This document shows positions 19,796 to 28,618 of a stretch of 64,000 nucleotides of DNA, piece by piece. Each line of letters opens with the position of its first letter. Within the stretch, counting starts at the first letter, position 1. Below the pieces are notes generated by a model that was not told the DNA's origin, ran no database searches, and saw only the letters and a program-made list of their open reading frames with translations. Both the position numbers and the translations under genes were made by a program. This DNA is from Mitsuaria sp. GD03876 (GTDB lineage Bacteria > Pseudomonadota > Gammaproteobacteria > Burkholderiales > Burkholderiaceae_C), in the NCBI RefSeq assembly GCF_029840635.1, contig NZ_JAOCCU010000018.1:1-64000 (forward strand). Reading direction: 5' to 3'.

Positions 19796-20215
19796 TCAAT
19801 CCTTCAGGTGGCTGTTGATCAGGCGGGTCATCTCGAACATGTCGGCCTTGGCCTTGCCGAAGATTTCCTTCAGCTTGGCGTCGGCGTTGATGACGCGCTT
19901 CTGCGCGGCGTCCTGCAGGTTGTGCTTCTTGATGTATTCCCAGACCTTCTTCACCACGTCGGTGCGCGGCAGCGGCTTGTCGCCGACGATCGCGGCCAGC
20001 GCGGGGCTGGGGGTCAGGGCCTTCATGAAGGCGGCGTTGGGGGTGCGCTTCTTGGCGGGAGCGGCAGCCTTCTTCGCGGGGGCGGCCGTCTTCGTGGGCG
20101 CGGCCTTCTTCGCAGGTGCCGCCTTCTTCGCGGGAGCAGCGGCCTTCTTCGCAGGTGCCGCCTTCTTGGCCGGTGCCGCCTTCTTGGCGGGCGCGGCCTT
20201 CTTCGCAGTTGCCAT
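19796..20215 (-). CDS. SWIB/MDM2 domain protein with Lys/Ala/Pro repeat tail
   Basis: A 139-residue protein. The first 55 residues are a low-complexity histone H1-like tail made of repeated AAPAKK units. The rest is a SWIB domain: FMKALTPSPALAAIVGDKPLPRTDVVKKVWEYIKKHNLQ, then the closing LKEIFGKAKADMFEMTRLINSHL. SWIB domains are known from eukaryotic chromatin remodellers and occur in chlamydiae and many betaproteobacteria. The tail should bind DNA; a nucleoid-associated role is inferred. The ATG at 20215 follows GGAGAG; the longer frame is rejected. Confidence 0.92.
   Translation of the reverse strand: MATAKKAAPAKKAAPAKKAAPAKKAAAPAKKAAPAKKAAPTKTAAPAKKAAAPAKKRTPNAAFMKALTPSPALAAIVGDKPLPRTDVVKKVWEYIKKHNLQDAAQKRVINADAKLKEIFGKAKADMFEMTRLINSHLKD
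20045..20212 (-). repeat. Tandem repeats coding for AAPAKK units
   Basis: An 18-base unit coding for AKKAAP is repeated about eight times with small changes at the 5' end of the SWIB gene. Such arrays can expand or contract by slippage, so tail length may vary between strains. Confidence 0.75.
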
Positions 20216-20498
20216 TTCGATTCTCTCCATCAAGGGTTGTTGATGTGCCGGGCCCTGGTGAAGGTCTGACGCCTTCGGTACTCGTTGGCACCCTGCGCGG
20301 GCAATGGTACTGCGCGCCTCTGTCATTGAGAAGGCTTTGAGAGGGGAGAAACGGCCTTGGAGTCAACGCCGTCCCCCGTGTTTGTCGCGCTTGCGCATCA
20401 AACGCCGCGTGTCCTACGCGGCCCTCGCGTCACCACCTACGGGGTTCCCCGTGGTCATCGGCCTTCGCCGAGGGTCGCGAGCCACCGCGCGCGATCGC

Positions 20499-21929
20499 TC
20501 AGTAGACGTCGCGCCGGTAGCGGCCGTCGCGGATGAGCGCGTCGACATCGGCATCGCCGAGCGTCTCGCGCAGCACCTCGTCGACCGCGCCGGCCATCCC
20601 CTGCAGGCTGCCGCAGACGTAGAGCGCGGCGCCGTCGGCGATCCACGCGCGCAGCCGGGTCGCGTGTCGCGCGAGCAGGTGCTGCACGTGCACGCGTTCC
20701 GCCTGGTCGCGCGAGAAGGCCCAGTCCGCCTGCGCGATCACGCCGTCGCGCTGCCAGGCCTCGATCTCGTCGCGGTAGTGCGCGTCGTGGGCCGACTGGC
20801 GTTCACCGAACAGCAACCAGGCCGGCGCGGCGCCGCCCGTCACGGCGGCATGAGCGGCGACGTGGGCGGCCGCGCGCGCCTTCAGGTGCGCGCGCAATCC
20901 GGCCAGCCCGGTGCCGTTGCCCACGAGGATCAGCTTGCGATCGGCGTTCGCGCCGATGCGGAAGCTCGCATGCGGCCGCAGCCGCAGCGCGACGGTGCCG
21001 TCCAGCGGCAGCCGTTCGGTCAGCAGTCCCGAGGCGAGTCCCGGGCTGCCGTCCTCGCGCGCCGTGCGGCGCACCATCAGCGCGACGCTGCCGTCCGCCG
21101 GCAGCGAGGCGATCGTGTACTCGCGCGGCCGATGCGCGTCGTCGCCGCCTTCATCGCCCGCCAGGCTGACCTGCACCAGGTCGCCCGCTTCCCACGCCGG
21201 CAGCGGCGATCCGTCCGCCGGCACCAGCTCGAGGTGGAACACCGGTCCGCCCTGGCTGCCCGGATTCAGATGGCGGCGCGCGCGCAACCGCCATGGCGCG
21301 AAGACGGGCGCTTCCCATTCGGCCAGGTCGGCGGTGCCGGCGAAGTGGCTCAGCCGCTGCCGCCATTGCGCGAGCGCCTGGGCATCGGCGCGATCGGCCT
21401 CGATGCGATCGAACATCGGTCGCGCGCCGCGCTCGCGCAGCCAGGCGTCGAGCGCGCGACCGAAGCCGCAGAAGTGCGTGTAGGTCGCGTCGCCCAGCGC
21501 GAGCACGCCGACCTGCAGCGACGACAGGTCGAGGGCCTCGCCCTCCGCGGCGGCCATCAGGTCGCGCGCGAACGGCGCGGCGCTGTCGGGCGCGTCGCCT
21601 TCGCCGTAGGTGCTGGCGATGATCAACGCATGTCGCGCGCCGAGCAGCGCGTCGCGGTCGACCTCGCCGAGCGCCGCGACGCGCACCGGCATGCCGGCCA
21701 GGTGCAGCGCCTTCGCGGTCTGCCAGGCGAGTTCCTCGGCCAGGCCGGTCTGGCTCGCATGCAGCACGAGCACCGGCGGGCCGGCATCGGCGGCGGGCAG
21801 CAGCGCGGCGGATTCCTCGGCCGCCTGGCGCAGCCGCCGGCGATGGCGCCACGCGACGGCGGCGCACATCAGCAGGTAGAGCGCGACCAGCAGCAGCGCC
21901 GTCGCGGGACGGGACAGGACCACGCTCAT
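20499..21929 (-). CDS. Membrane-anchored flavodoxin / sulfite reductase-type flavoprotein
   Basis: A 476-residue protein with an N-terminal membrane helix (about residues 9-25), then a flavodoxin domain (VLVLHASQTGLAEELAWQTA, ASTYGEGDAPDSA) binding FMN, and a ferredoxin-reductase module with the FAD motif REYTIAS and the NADPH-binding segments VGNGTGLAGLRAHL and YVCGSLQGMAGAV. It should move electrons from NADPH through FAD to FMN at the inner membrane. The start overlaps the end of apbE (ATGA). The context with PepSY, DUF2271 and a siderophore receptor points to electron delivery for ferric siderophore reduction. Confidence 0.9.
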   Translation of the reverse strand: MSVVLSRPATALLLVALYLLMCAAVAWRHRRRLRQAAEESAALLPAADAGPPVLVLHASQTGLAEELAWQTAKALHLAGMPVRVAALGEVDRDALLGARHALIIASTYGEGDAPDSAAPFARDLMAAAEGEALDLSSLQVGVLALGDATYTHFCGFGRALDAWLRERGARPMFDRIEADRADAQALAQWRQRLSHFAGTADLAEWEAPVFAPWRLRARRHLNPGSQGGPVFHLELVPADGSPLPAWEAGDLVQVSLAGDEGGDDAHRPREYTIASLPADGSVALMVRRTAREDGSPGLASGLLTERLPLDGTVALRLRPHASFRIGANADRKLILVGNGTGLAGLRAHLKARAAAHVAAHAAVTGGAAPAWLLFGERQSAHDAHYRDEIEAWQRDGVIAQADWAFSRDQAERVHVQHLLARHATRLRAWIADGAALYVCGSLQGMAGAVDEVLRETLGDADVDALIRDGRYRRDVY

Positions 21930-23014
21930 TCGCCCATCAGTTGCCGCATGGCGGCGGAGAAGCGTTCCTCGAAGCCGCCGCCCTCGTCCGGCGTCCGGCG
22001 CCGCACCAGCAGCGCGGCCAGGCCCAGCCGATCGGCCAACGCGAGGCCTTCGTCCGGTCCGAGCACCATCAGCGCCGTCGACCAGCCGTCGGCCCACATC
22101 GCGCTGTCATGCACGACGGTCACCGACGCCAGCCCGTGTTCCACCGGCCGGCACGAGCGCGGATCGATCGTGTGGGAGCGCCGCCGCCCGTCGCCGTCGA
22201 CGAAGACCTTGCGGTAGTCGCCGGAGGTCGCGACCGACAGGCCGTGCAGCGCGATGCGCACCGGCGCCAGGCCGCAATCGGCCGACGGCGGCTCCAGGTC
22301 CACCCACCACGGCTGGCCGCCCGGCTTCAAGCCGGCGCCGCGCAGCTCGCCGCCGATCTCGACGAGGTGATCGGGCACCCCGAGCCGCGTCATCAGCGCC
22401 GACACGCGGTCGACCGCATGGCCCTTGGCGATCGCCGACAGGTCCAGCGTCACGCCGCCGGTCTGCGTCAGCACGCGCCGCGCGGCATCCCATGGCAGGC
22501 CGGCCCAATCCGGCCGGACGCGGGCGCAGGCCTCGTCGGACGGCGGGCGGAAGTCCGGCGCGTCGTGTCGCGGCGCGAGCGCCGTCTCGCCCGACGGCCC
22601 GAAGCCCCACAGCGCGACGAGCGCGCCGGCGGTCGGGTCGTAGGCGCCGTCGCTGGCCGCGGCGATCCGCAGCGCGGCATCGACGACGAGGGCGAAGCCG
22701 TCGGGCAGCGCCTGCGCGCTGGGACCCGGCGCGCGGTTGAAGCGGCTCAGGTCCGAGTCCGCCGCCCAGTGGCTCATCTGCGCGATCACCTCGTCGCAGA
22801 CATGGCGCACCGCCTCCTCGATCGCGGCGAGGCGCAGCCCGGCCGGACCGATGAAGCGCAGCGACCAGGTCGTGCCCATCGTCTCGCCGGCGAGCGCGTG
22901 CGTCACCTGGCCCAGCGACGGCGGCTCGCCGTCGATGCGCAGCGGGACGAGGACGCGCGGCTCGAGCGACCTGCCCGCGCCGTGCGTCGCCGTCGTCCCG
23001 CGCGCGGGGCTCAC
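21926..23014 (-). CDS. apbE: FAD:protein FMN transferase ApbE
   Basis: A 362-residue ApbE. Motifs seen are AGETMGTTWSLRF near the start, DSDLSRFNRAPG, GAYDPTAGALVALWGFG, the conserved TLDLSAIAKGHAVDRV, LVEIGGELRGAG, and SHTIDPRSCRPVEHGLASVTV near the end. ApbE uses FAD to attach FMN covalently to a Thr or Ser in exported redox proteins. The GTG at 23014 overlaps the stop of the DUF4198 gene (GTGA) and is preferred over the longer frame, which runs into that gene. No lipobox or clear signal peptide is visible with this start, which is unusual because the family normally acts outside the cytosol. A candidate target, the DUF2271 protein, is two genes upstream. Confidence 0.93.
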   Translation of the reverse strand: MSPARGTTATHGAGRSLEPRVLVPLRIDGEPPSLGQVTHALAGETMGTTWSLRFIGPAGLRLAAIEEAVRHVCDEVIAQMSHWAADSDLSRFNRAPGPSAQALPDGFALVVDAALRIAAASDGAYDPTAGALVALWGFGPSGETALAPRHDAPDFRPPSDEACARVRPDWAGLPWDAARRVLTQTGGVTLDLSAIAKGHAVDRVSALMTRLGVPDHLVEIGGELRGAGLKPGGQPWWVDLEPPSADCGLAPVRIALHGLSVATSGDYRKVFVDGDGRRRSHTIDPRSCRPVEHGLASVTVVHDSAMWADGWSTALMVLGPDEGLALADRLGLAALLVRRRTPDEGGGFEERFSAAMRQLMGE

Positions 23015-23859
23015 TTGGGCAGCACCTCGAAGGTGGCGCTGACGCTGGCGCGCTGCACCGGCGCCTCGCGGGTGCCGGTGGGCGCGTTCGGGCCGCGCGC
23101 CGGACCGGTGCTCGCGCCGAGGAAGTAGCGGCCGGGCTCGGTCCACTCGACGGTGAACTCGCCCTTGGCATCGGTGCGGAGCTCGACCTCGCCGAACTTG
23201 TAGCGGTAGCGGTTGCCCTCGCGGATCAGCTTGAGCTGCACGTCCGCGGCCGGCTTGCCGTCCAGCACCAGGCGGAACTTCGTCTTGTCGCCATGGCTCA
23301 GGTCGGTGACCGGGCCCAGCGGCAGCAGCTCCAGGCCGTCGCCCTCGGGCTTGAACGCGATCTTGCCCGGCTCTTCCTTGCTGACGAAGGTCTGCTGGCG
23401 GTTGGTCATCACCGTCATCGCGGTGACCTCGGCATCGGCCGGCAGGTCCTTGGCCAGCGTCGCCGGCGTGCCGCGGAAGCGCTTGGTCTCGCCGCCCTGC
23501 TTGTAGCTGCCCATCACCGACTGGCTGACGTTGCTGACGCGCCAGGTGCCGTCCTGCGTCAGCTTCACGTCGAAGCTCTCGCGGTGGCGCGCGGCGCCGC
23601 GGTTCTCCGCCTCGACGCTCTTGCCGTCGGGCGCGGTGATGCGCAGGGTCTCGAGCTTCAGCGCGCGCTCGAAGTTGAACAGGTCTTCCGAGACGGCCGC
23701 GTCGAACGAGGCCACCGGCTCCTTGCCGTCGAAGGCCGCCTTGTTGGGCAGCAGCCAGGTCATGTGCGCGTGCGCGCTCAGCGGGACGAGCGTGGCGACG
23801 GCCAGCGCGACCGGGGCGATGCGCGCGGCCAGGCGGGCGCCGATCGAAGTCTTCATCAT
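23011..23859 (-). CDS. DUF4198 domain periplasmic protein
   Basis: A 282-residue exported protein. A Sec signal peptide (MMKTSIGARLAARIAPVALA) ends at AHA, so the mature chain may begin HMTW, close to a family-typical His-rich N-terminus that could bind a metal. The second half has an Ig-like region with KYKFGEVELRTDAKGEFTVEWTEPGRYFLGAS, typical of DUF4198 (NikM-like domain). The start is supported by GGAGGA. Its place between DUF2271 and ApbE genes suggests a role in periplasmic metal handling for the iron system; the exact function is not known. Confidence 0.88.
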   Translation of the reverse strand: MMKTSIGARLAARIAPVALAVATLVPLSAHAHMTWLLPNKAAFDGKEPVASFDAAVSEDLFNFERALKLETLRITAPDGKSVEAENRGAARHRESFDVKLTQDGTWRVSNVSQSVMGSYKQGGETKRFRGTPATLAKDLPADAEVTAMTVMTNRQQTFVSKEEPGKIAFKPEGDGLELLPLGPVTDLSHGDKTKFRLVLDGKPAADVQLKLIREGNRYRYKFGEVELRTDAKGEFTVEWTEPGRYFLGASTGPARGPNAPTGTREAPVQRASVSATFEVLPK

Positions 23860-23897
23860 GGTGAGGTCCTCCGTGTTCTGTCGGGGGGTCGCGCCGC

Positions 23898-24443
23898 TCA
23901 GGGCTTGACGCTCAGTTCCAGCGCGCCGAGCTCGTGCTCGCCCTGCGCCTTGACGGTGGCGCTCGCCTTGACCGGCCAGGTCAGCGGCAGGCGCTGCACC
24001 TCGCGGCCGCCGGCCTCGCGGCTGGACTCGACGACGATGTCGTACTGGCCCGGGGGCAGCGCGGCCAGCGCGGCGCTGGTGTCCAGCGCGATCGCGTGCT
24101 CGCCGGGGGCGCGCGTCGCGGCGCTCACGCCGTCGGCCGGCAGCGTCATCGCGCGGCCGCCCTGGCGCCACCACTGGCGCATGTCCTTCACCCACTTGGT
24201 GCCGGCGTTGTTCTGCTTCTTGATGTCGTACCAGACCGCCAGCTGCGCGACGGCGGGACCGGATTCGCCGGTCTTCTCGACCCAGACGGCGACGTAGGGG
24301 CGGTGGTACTCGGCCACGTTCAGGCGCGGCAGTTCGAGCTTGAGCTGCACGGAAGCGGCCCAGGCGGACGAACCCGTGGCCAGGAGACCCAGCGTGCCCA
24401 GGGCACCGAGCTGGAGAAGGGGACGACTTGCGGAGCGATTCAT
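23898..24443 (-). CDS. DUF2271 periplasmic protein with ApbE flavinylation motif
   Basis: A 181-residue exported protein with a signal peptide ending at AWA near residue 29. The domain has YHRPYVAVWVEKTG, LAVWYDIKKQNNAGTKWVKDMRQWWR and PGQYDIVVESSREAGG, as in DUF2271. The sequence DGVSAAT at residues 104-110 fits the Dxx(S/T)xA(S/T) site used by ApbE, with Thr110 as probable FMN acceptor. Together with apbE two genes downstream, this marks it as a likely flavinylated electron carrier. It lies 38 bases before the DUF4198 gene and is preceded by the PepSY gene. Electron transfer to a ferric siderophore is inferred from context. Confidence 0.9.
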   Translation of the reverse strand: MNRSASRPLLQLGALGTLGLLATGSSAWAASVQLKLELPRLNVAEYHRPYVAVWVEKTGESGPAVAQLAVWYDIKKQNNAGTKWVKDMRQWWRQGGRAMTLPADGVSAATRAPGEHAIALDTSAALAALPPGQYDIVVESSREAGGREVQRLPLTWPVKASATVKAQGEHELGALELSVKP

Positions 24444-24559
24444 GGACGAAGTCTCGGTTGGGGGTCGGGAGGATCCTGGCGGCGGCTCGGAACGCGAAGG
24501 GGACGGCAAGGAAACGAGGCGGCCGGGCGCGCCGTCGCGGCGCCGGCCTCCGGTGCGGG

Positions 24560-25219
24560 TCAATGGATCAGCAGCAGCGCCAGCAGCGCGGGGATCACCA
24601 GGCCCAGCCCGACCAGCGGCCAGGTGCTGGGCCGGGCGACGGCATGGAACTTCAGGATCAGCAGCCCGGTGATCGAGAACACCAGGCAGGCCGCGGCGAA
24701 GACGTCGATGAACCAGCTCCAGGCCGTGCCGGCGTTGCGGCCCTTGTGCAGGTCGTTCAGGTAGGAGATCCAGCCGCGGTCGGTGTCCTCGTACTCGACC
24801 TCGCCGCTGTCGCGGGCGATGCGGATCCAGGCGTCGCCGCCCGGGCGCGGCAGCGCCAGGTAGATCTCGTCGCGGGTCCATTCGGCGTCGCGGCCGTCGA
24901 CCGGGCGATCGAGCGCCTGGGCCAGCCACGCGCGCACCGGCGCGGGCACGGCCGCCTTGCGGTCGGCCTCGCTGCCGGCGGCCGGCTTCAGCGATGCGGC
25001 GAGCGCCTCGGGCAGCTGCGCGGTCTTGCTGACGATCGCGGGCGTGGCCTCGATGCTGGCCGCGTGGTTCAGCGTGATGCCGGTGACGGCGAACAGGATC
25101 ATCCCGATCAGGCAGATCGCCGAGCTGATCCAGTGCCACTGGTGCAGCTGCTTGAGCCAGGCCGCGCGCTGCGCCGGCTTCCTGGCGGCGTCGCCGCCGG
25201 TGTGGGGCGCCGCGCTCAT
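24560..25219 (-). CDS. PepSY-associated membrane protein
   Basis: A 219-residue protein with a first helix [20 protein letters not shown], a periplasmic PepSY-like domain of about 120 residues ([33 protein letters not shown]), and two helices at the end ([19 protein letters not shown] and the final [17 protein letters not shown]). Histidines near membrane ends (LHQWHW, LNH, LHKGRN, KFHA) could bind haem, as in related PepSY-type ferric reductases such as FoxB; this is inference. Its ATG overlaps the stop of the dioxygenase gene (ATGA), so it is translationally coupled to it. Confidence 0.88.
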   Translation of the reverse strand: MSAAPHTGGDAARKPAQRAAWLKQLHQWHWISSAICLIGMILFAVTGITLNHAASIEATPAIVSKTAQLPEALAASLKPAAGSEADRKAAVPAPVRAWLAQALDRPVDGRDAEWTRDEIYLALPRPGGDAWIRIARDSGEVEYEDTDRGWISYLNDLHKGRNAGTAWSWFIDVFAAACLVFSITGLLILKFHAVARPSTWPLVGLGLVIPALLALLLIH

Positions 25220-25896
25220 GTCTCGGCCCAGAGCCGCAGCAGGTTGTGATAGTGGCCGGTGAGGGCGGTGGTCTCGGCGTCGTCGCCGAGCCGGCCGCGC
25301 AGCTTCTGGATGGTCTGGTCGAGCTCGAACAGCATCGCGCGTTGCGCGTCCTGTCGGATCAGGCTCTGCGTCCAGAAGAACGAGCACACCCGCGCGCCGC
25401 GCGTCACCGGCATCACGCGATGCAGGCTGGTGCTGGCGTAGACGATCAGGTCGCCGGCCGGCAGCTTGACCTCGTGGGTGCCGTAGGTGTCGACGACCTC
25501 GAGCTCGCCGCCGTCGTACTCGTCGGGCTCGCACAGGAACAGCGTCGAGGACACGTCGCTGCGCAGCGGCTGGTCGCTGCCGTGCTGGCGCATGATCGCG
25601 CCGTCGACGTGGAAGCCGTACTGCTCGCCGCCCTCGTAGCGGTTGAACAGCGGCGCCAGCGTGCGCAGCGGCAGCGCGGCGCTGATGAACAGCGGATGGC
25701 GCGCCAGCACCTGGCGGATGTGCGCGCCAATCTCCAGCGCCGCCGGATGGTCCACCGGCAGCTGGCGGTTGTGCTTGACCTTCGCGCCCTGCTCGCCCAC
25801 GGTGGCGCGGCCGTCGGTCCAGTCGGCGGCGTCGAGCAGGCGGCGCATCTCGCGCACGTCCTGCTTGGAAAGCACTTCGGGGATGTGAAGAAGCAT
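25216..25896 (-). CDS. piuC: Fe(II)/2-oxoglutarate-dependent dioxygenase, PiuC/YbiX-like
   Basis: A 226-residue PKHD-type hydroxylase. The iron ligands are in GFHVDGAI and [12 protein letters not shown], and the closing R of that segment is the 2-oxoglutarate ligand. The start [18 protein letters not shown] and the tail HNLLRLW match the family. PiuC proteins are commonly encoded beside catecholate siderophore receptors and are iron-regulated; their substrate is not firmly known. Here it lies directly downstream of the receptor gene and upstream of PepSY, in the same orientation. Confidence 0.93.
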   Translation of the reverse strand: MLLHIPEVLSKQDVREMRRLLDAADWTDGRATVGEQGAKVKHNRQLPVDHPAALEIGAHIRQVLARHPLFISAALPLRTLAPLFNRYEGGEQYGFHVDGAIMRQHGSDQPLRSDVSSTLFLCEPDEYDGGELEVVDTYGTHEVKLPAGDLIVYASTSLHRVMPVTRGARVCSFFWTQSLIRQDAQRAMLFELDQTIQKLRGRLGDDAETTALTGHYHNLLRLWAET

Positions 25897-25935
25897 GTCC
25901 GGATCGAATCAGTTCAGGAGGCCGGGACGGACGAC

Positions 25936-25965
25936 GGCCCGTCCCCGCTAGGACGGGGACGGGCC
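25936..25965 (-). terminator. Hairpin between the siderophore receptor and piuC
   Basis: GGCCCGTCCCC pairs with GGGGACGGGCC over eight bases. No T-run follows, so it may be an attenuator or RNA-stability hairpin that lowers downstream expression relative to the receptor. Confidence 0.55.
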
Positions 25966-25988
25966 GGCCGTACGCTACCTCAAACCGG

Positions 25989-28262
25989 TCAGAAACCGAT
26001 GTTGGCCATCAGGGTCGCGGCACGCGGAGCGCCCAGCACCAGGCGGCTGCCGCCGTTGTTCAGCGAGGACATGTATTCCTTGTCGAACAGGTTGGTGACG
26101 TTGAGCTGCAGCGTGAGGTTCTTGTTGACGCGGTAGGCGCCCATCACGTCGACCACGGTGTACGACGGCAGCGTCGACAGGCCGTTGGACGGCGTGGCGG
26201 CCACGGTGATCACGCGCTTCTGCTCGGCGGTGTGGCGCACGCCGCCGCCGATGGTGAAGTCACCCCACTGGTACGAGTTCCACAGCGTGGCGGACCACTT
26301 CGGCGTCCAGCGCACGCCGTCCGTGACGGTCTGCACGCCGGTCGTCGCGTTGACGCTGCGCTGGCTCAGCGCCTTGGCGTCCATCGTCTGGAAGCCGGCG
26401 GTGATCTGCCAGAAGTTGGTGATCTGGCCCACGGCCGCCAGCTCGATGCCCTGCACGCGGGTCTTGCCGCTCTGCGTGGCGACGTTGGTCACCGCGTCCA
26501 CCGAGACCTGGCCGTCGTTCTCGCTGCGGTACAGCGCGGCGGTCAGGTTCAGCTTCTTGTTGAGCAGGTCCCACTTCGTGCCGATCTCGTAGTTCTTGGT
26601 CTCCTGCGCTTCGGCGGAGGTGCCGTTCTGGCCCGAGGCGGCCAGCGTCGAGTTCGCGCCGCCCGGCGGGGTCAGCGAGTTCGCGGCGGCGGCGTAGACG
26701 GTGGCGTTGTCGGCGAGCTTGTACAGCGCGGCGAGGTTCCAGCTGGTGACCCACTTGGCGGTGTCCAGCGCGCCGGTGGTGGCGCTGCTGTACTTGACCT
26801 TGTAGTGCTCGGTGCGCAGGCCGGCGGTGAGCTTCAGCGCATCGGTCACGGAGATCGTGTCCAGCGCGTAGATCGCGGCGGTGGTCGTGCTGCCCGAGGT
26901 GTCGGCGGCCGGGTTGCGGGTGGAGCCGCCCAGGTCGACGTTGGGGTTCGGGTGGTACAGGTTGGCGACGTTGGTGCCGGCCGGGATCACGGCGGTGTAG
27001 CCGCGGTTGTCCTGGCTCTCGTACATCAGCTCGATGCCGGTGGACAGGTCATGCTTGATGCCGCCGGTGGCCAGCGTGGCGTTGACGCTGGTCTGGTTGG
27101 CCAGGATCTCGTTGGTCTGGTTGACGCGCTGGCGCGAGCGGCTGATGGTCCACGTGTTCTGGTCGGCCGGGTTCACCGCGACGATCGCGTTGATGCCGGT
27201 GACCATGCGGTCCATGTAGGTGCGGCCGTAGCGGGAGATGTTGCGCACCGTCATCTGGTTGCCGATGTCCATCTCGAGCTTGGCGGAGACCATGTCCGCC
27301 TTCACGTCCTCGTAGTCGTGGACGCTGCCGTAGAAATTCTTGCTGTCGATCTTGGGCGCGGCCATCAGCGCGGCGGCCTGCGCCGGCGTGACGGTGGCCG
27401 AGGTCACGGCCGTGTAGCCGGGCCAGCCGATCGTCGGGATGCCGCCGTCCGGGCGGTTGTTCTGGCGCAGGTGCTGCGAGTACAGGAAGAAGCGGGTCGG
27501 CGTGTTCAGGCCGAATGCGATCGACGGCGCGATGCCGTAGTTCTTGCGCTTGACCTCGTCGCGGCCCGGGACGCCGTAGTCCTGCCACACCGCGTTCAGG
27601 CGCACGGCGCTGTTGTCGAGGATGCGCTGGTTGACGTCGACCGAGGCGCGCTTGCGGCTCGCGGTGCCGACGGTGACGGTGCCGTCGATCGAGTTGTCCA
27701 GCTGCGGCAGCTTGGTGATCAGGTTGATGTAGCCGGCGCTGGCGGCGCGGCCGGTGTCGGCGCCCGCCGGGCCCTTCACCACTTCGATCTGCTCGATGTT
27801 GAACACGTCGCGCGTGACCGCGCCCAGGTCGCGGATGCCGTCGACGAAGGTCGAGGTGCTGGCGCTGAAGCCGCGCATCTGGAAGGTGTCGCCGGCGGAG
27901 GTGTTGCCGTTCTCGCCCAGCTGCATCGTGATGCCCGGGGTGTTCTGCAGCGCCTCGATCAGCGAGACCGCGCCCTGCTCGCGCAGCACTTCCTTCTTGA
28001 TCACCGAGATCGTCTTGGGCGTTTCCAGCAGCGGCTGGGTCAGCTTGGACGAGGCGCTCTTGTCGGCCTTGTAGGGGGCCTGCGCGGTGCCGTCGATCTT
28101 GACCTGCGGCAGGTAGGGCGCGCCGGAGGCGGACGCGGCCGACGTGGACGCGTCGGCCGGGGCGGGGGCTTCGGCGGCGTGCGCCAGCGGCAGGGTCAGG
28201 GAGGCGGCCAGGGCAGCCAGCGGGGCCACCGCATGCTTGCGGCTCTTGATGTAGCGGGACAT
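25989..28262 (-). CDS. fiu: TonB-dependent catecholate siderophore receptor, Fiu-like
   Basis: A 757-residue outer membrane receptor. A signal peptide ends at AHA near residue 29; a TonB-box-like LPQVKIDG follows near 50, then the plug domain (ETPKTISVIKKEVLREQGAVSLIEALQNTPG, QMRGF, DGIRDLGAVTRDVFNIEQIEVVKGP). The rest is a 22-strand barrel ending in LVLGAPRAATLMANIGF with a terminal Phe. The plug and the start of the barrel match Fiu/CirA-type catecholate receptors. It has a Fur box upstream and is the first gene of a cluster with piuC. Specific ligand not determined from sequence. Confidence 0.92.
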   Translation of the reverse strand: MSRYIKSRKHAVAPLAALAASLTLPLAHAAEAPAPADASTSAASASGAPYLPQVKIDGTAQAPYKADKSASSKLTQPLLETPKTISVIKKEVLREQGAVSLIEALQNTPGITMQLGENGNTSAGDTFQMRGFSASTSTFVDGIRDLGAVTRDVFNIEQIEVVKGPAGADTGRAASAGYINLITKLPQLDNSIDGTVTVGTASRKRASVDVNQRILDNSAVRLNAVWQDYGVPGRDEVKRKNYGIAPSIAFGLNTPTRFFLYSQHLRQNNRPDGGIPTIGWPGYTAVTSATVTPAQAAALMAAPKIDSKNFYGSVHDYEDVKADMVSAKLEMDIGNQMTVRNISRYGRTYMDRMVTGINAIVAVNPADQNTWTISRSRQRVNQTNEILANQTSVNATLATGGIKHDLSTGIELMYESQDNRGYTAVIPAGTNVANLYHPNPNVDLGGSTRNPAADTSGSTTTAAIYALDTISVTDALKLTAGLRTEHYKVKYSSATTGALDTAKWVTSWNLAALYKLADNATVYAAAANSLTPPGGANSTLAASGQNGTSAEAQETKNYEIGTKWDLLNKKLNLTAALYRSENDGQVSVDAVTNVATQSGKTRVQGIELAAVGQITNFWQITAGFQTMDAKALSQRSVNATTGVQTVTDGVRWTPKWSATLWNSYQWGDFTIGGGVRHTAEQKRVITVAATPSNGLSTLPSYTVVDVMGAYRVNKNLTLQLNVTNLFDKEYMSSLNNGGSRLVLGAPRAATLMANIGF

Positions 28263-28429
28263 GGAATCGAGCTCCGAGGGGGAAGTTCTTCTGAGGGTTC
28301 TGGCTCGGCTGGCTGCGCGTGGCGGCGTCGTCCCGACGCTTCACGGCGCACGGTGACGGGCCCCCTCCCTGGATTCGCGACTGGCTGGCGGTGGTGGGTG
28401 ATTGAGGCCGGTAGGACTCAAAGGCCGCA

Positions 28430-28448
28430 AATGCTAAGCATTCTCATT
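28430..28448 (-). promoter_or_regulatory. Probable Fur box
   Basis: The minus strand reads AATGAGAATGCTTAGCATT, with the inverted (A)ATGAGAAT and GCATT arms of the Fur consensus. It lies about 170 bases before the receptor start in an otherwise G+C-rich region. Iron-bound Fur would repress the cluster. Confidence 0.75.
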
Positions 28449-28530
28449 TATATGTGTCAAAGAAATGCTGCACCGCAGGGCATTCCGCGTGGCGAACGCG
28501 CGACGCCCATGTTTCCGCCCGGTAAAGCAA

Positions 28531-28564
28531 AAACCCGCGGGACGCTCACGCGTCACGCGGGTTT
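28531..28564 (-). terminator. Terminator of the TerC gene
   Basis: On the minus strand AAACCCGCG and CGCGGGTTT form a stem around a 16-base loop, followed by five T residues counting the stem end. Confidence 0.8.
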
Positions 28565-28618
28565 GGGGGAATGGGGACCGCGCGCCGGGCCGGCCGGCCC
28601 GGGCGGGTCAGCCGGCCG

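Larger units (their letters stand above)
28263..28618. other. Upstream region of the siderophore receptor
   Basis: About 355 bases with no gene. It holds the Fur box at 28430-28448 and the terminator of the TerC gene at 28531-28564. The AT-rich core near 28425-28465 is the probable promoter of the iron cluster. Confidence 0.6.
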
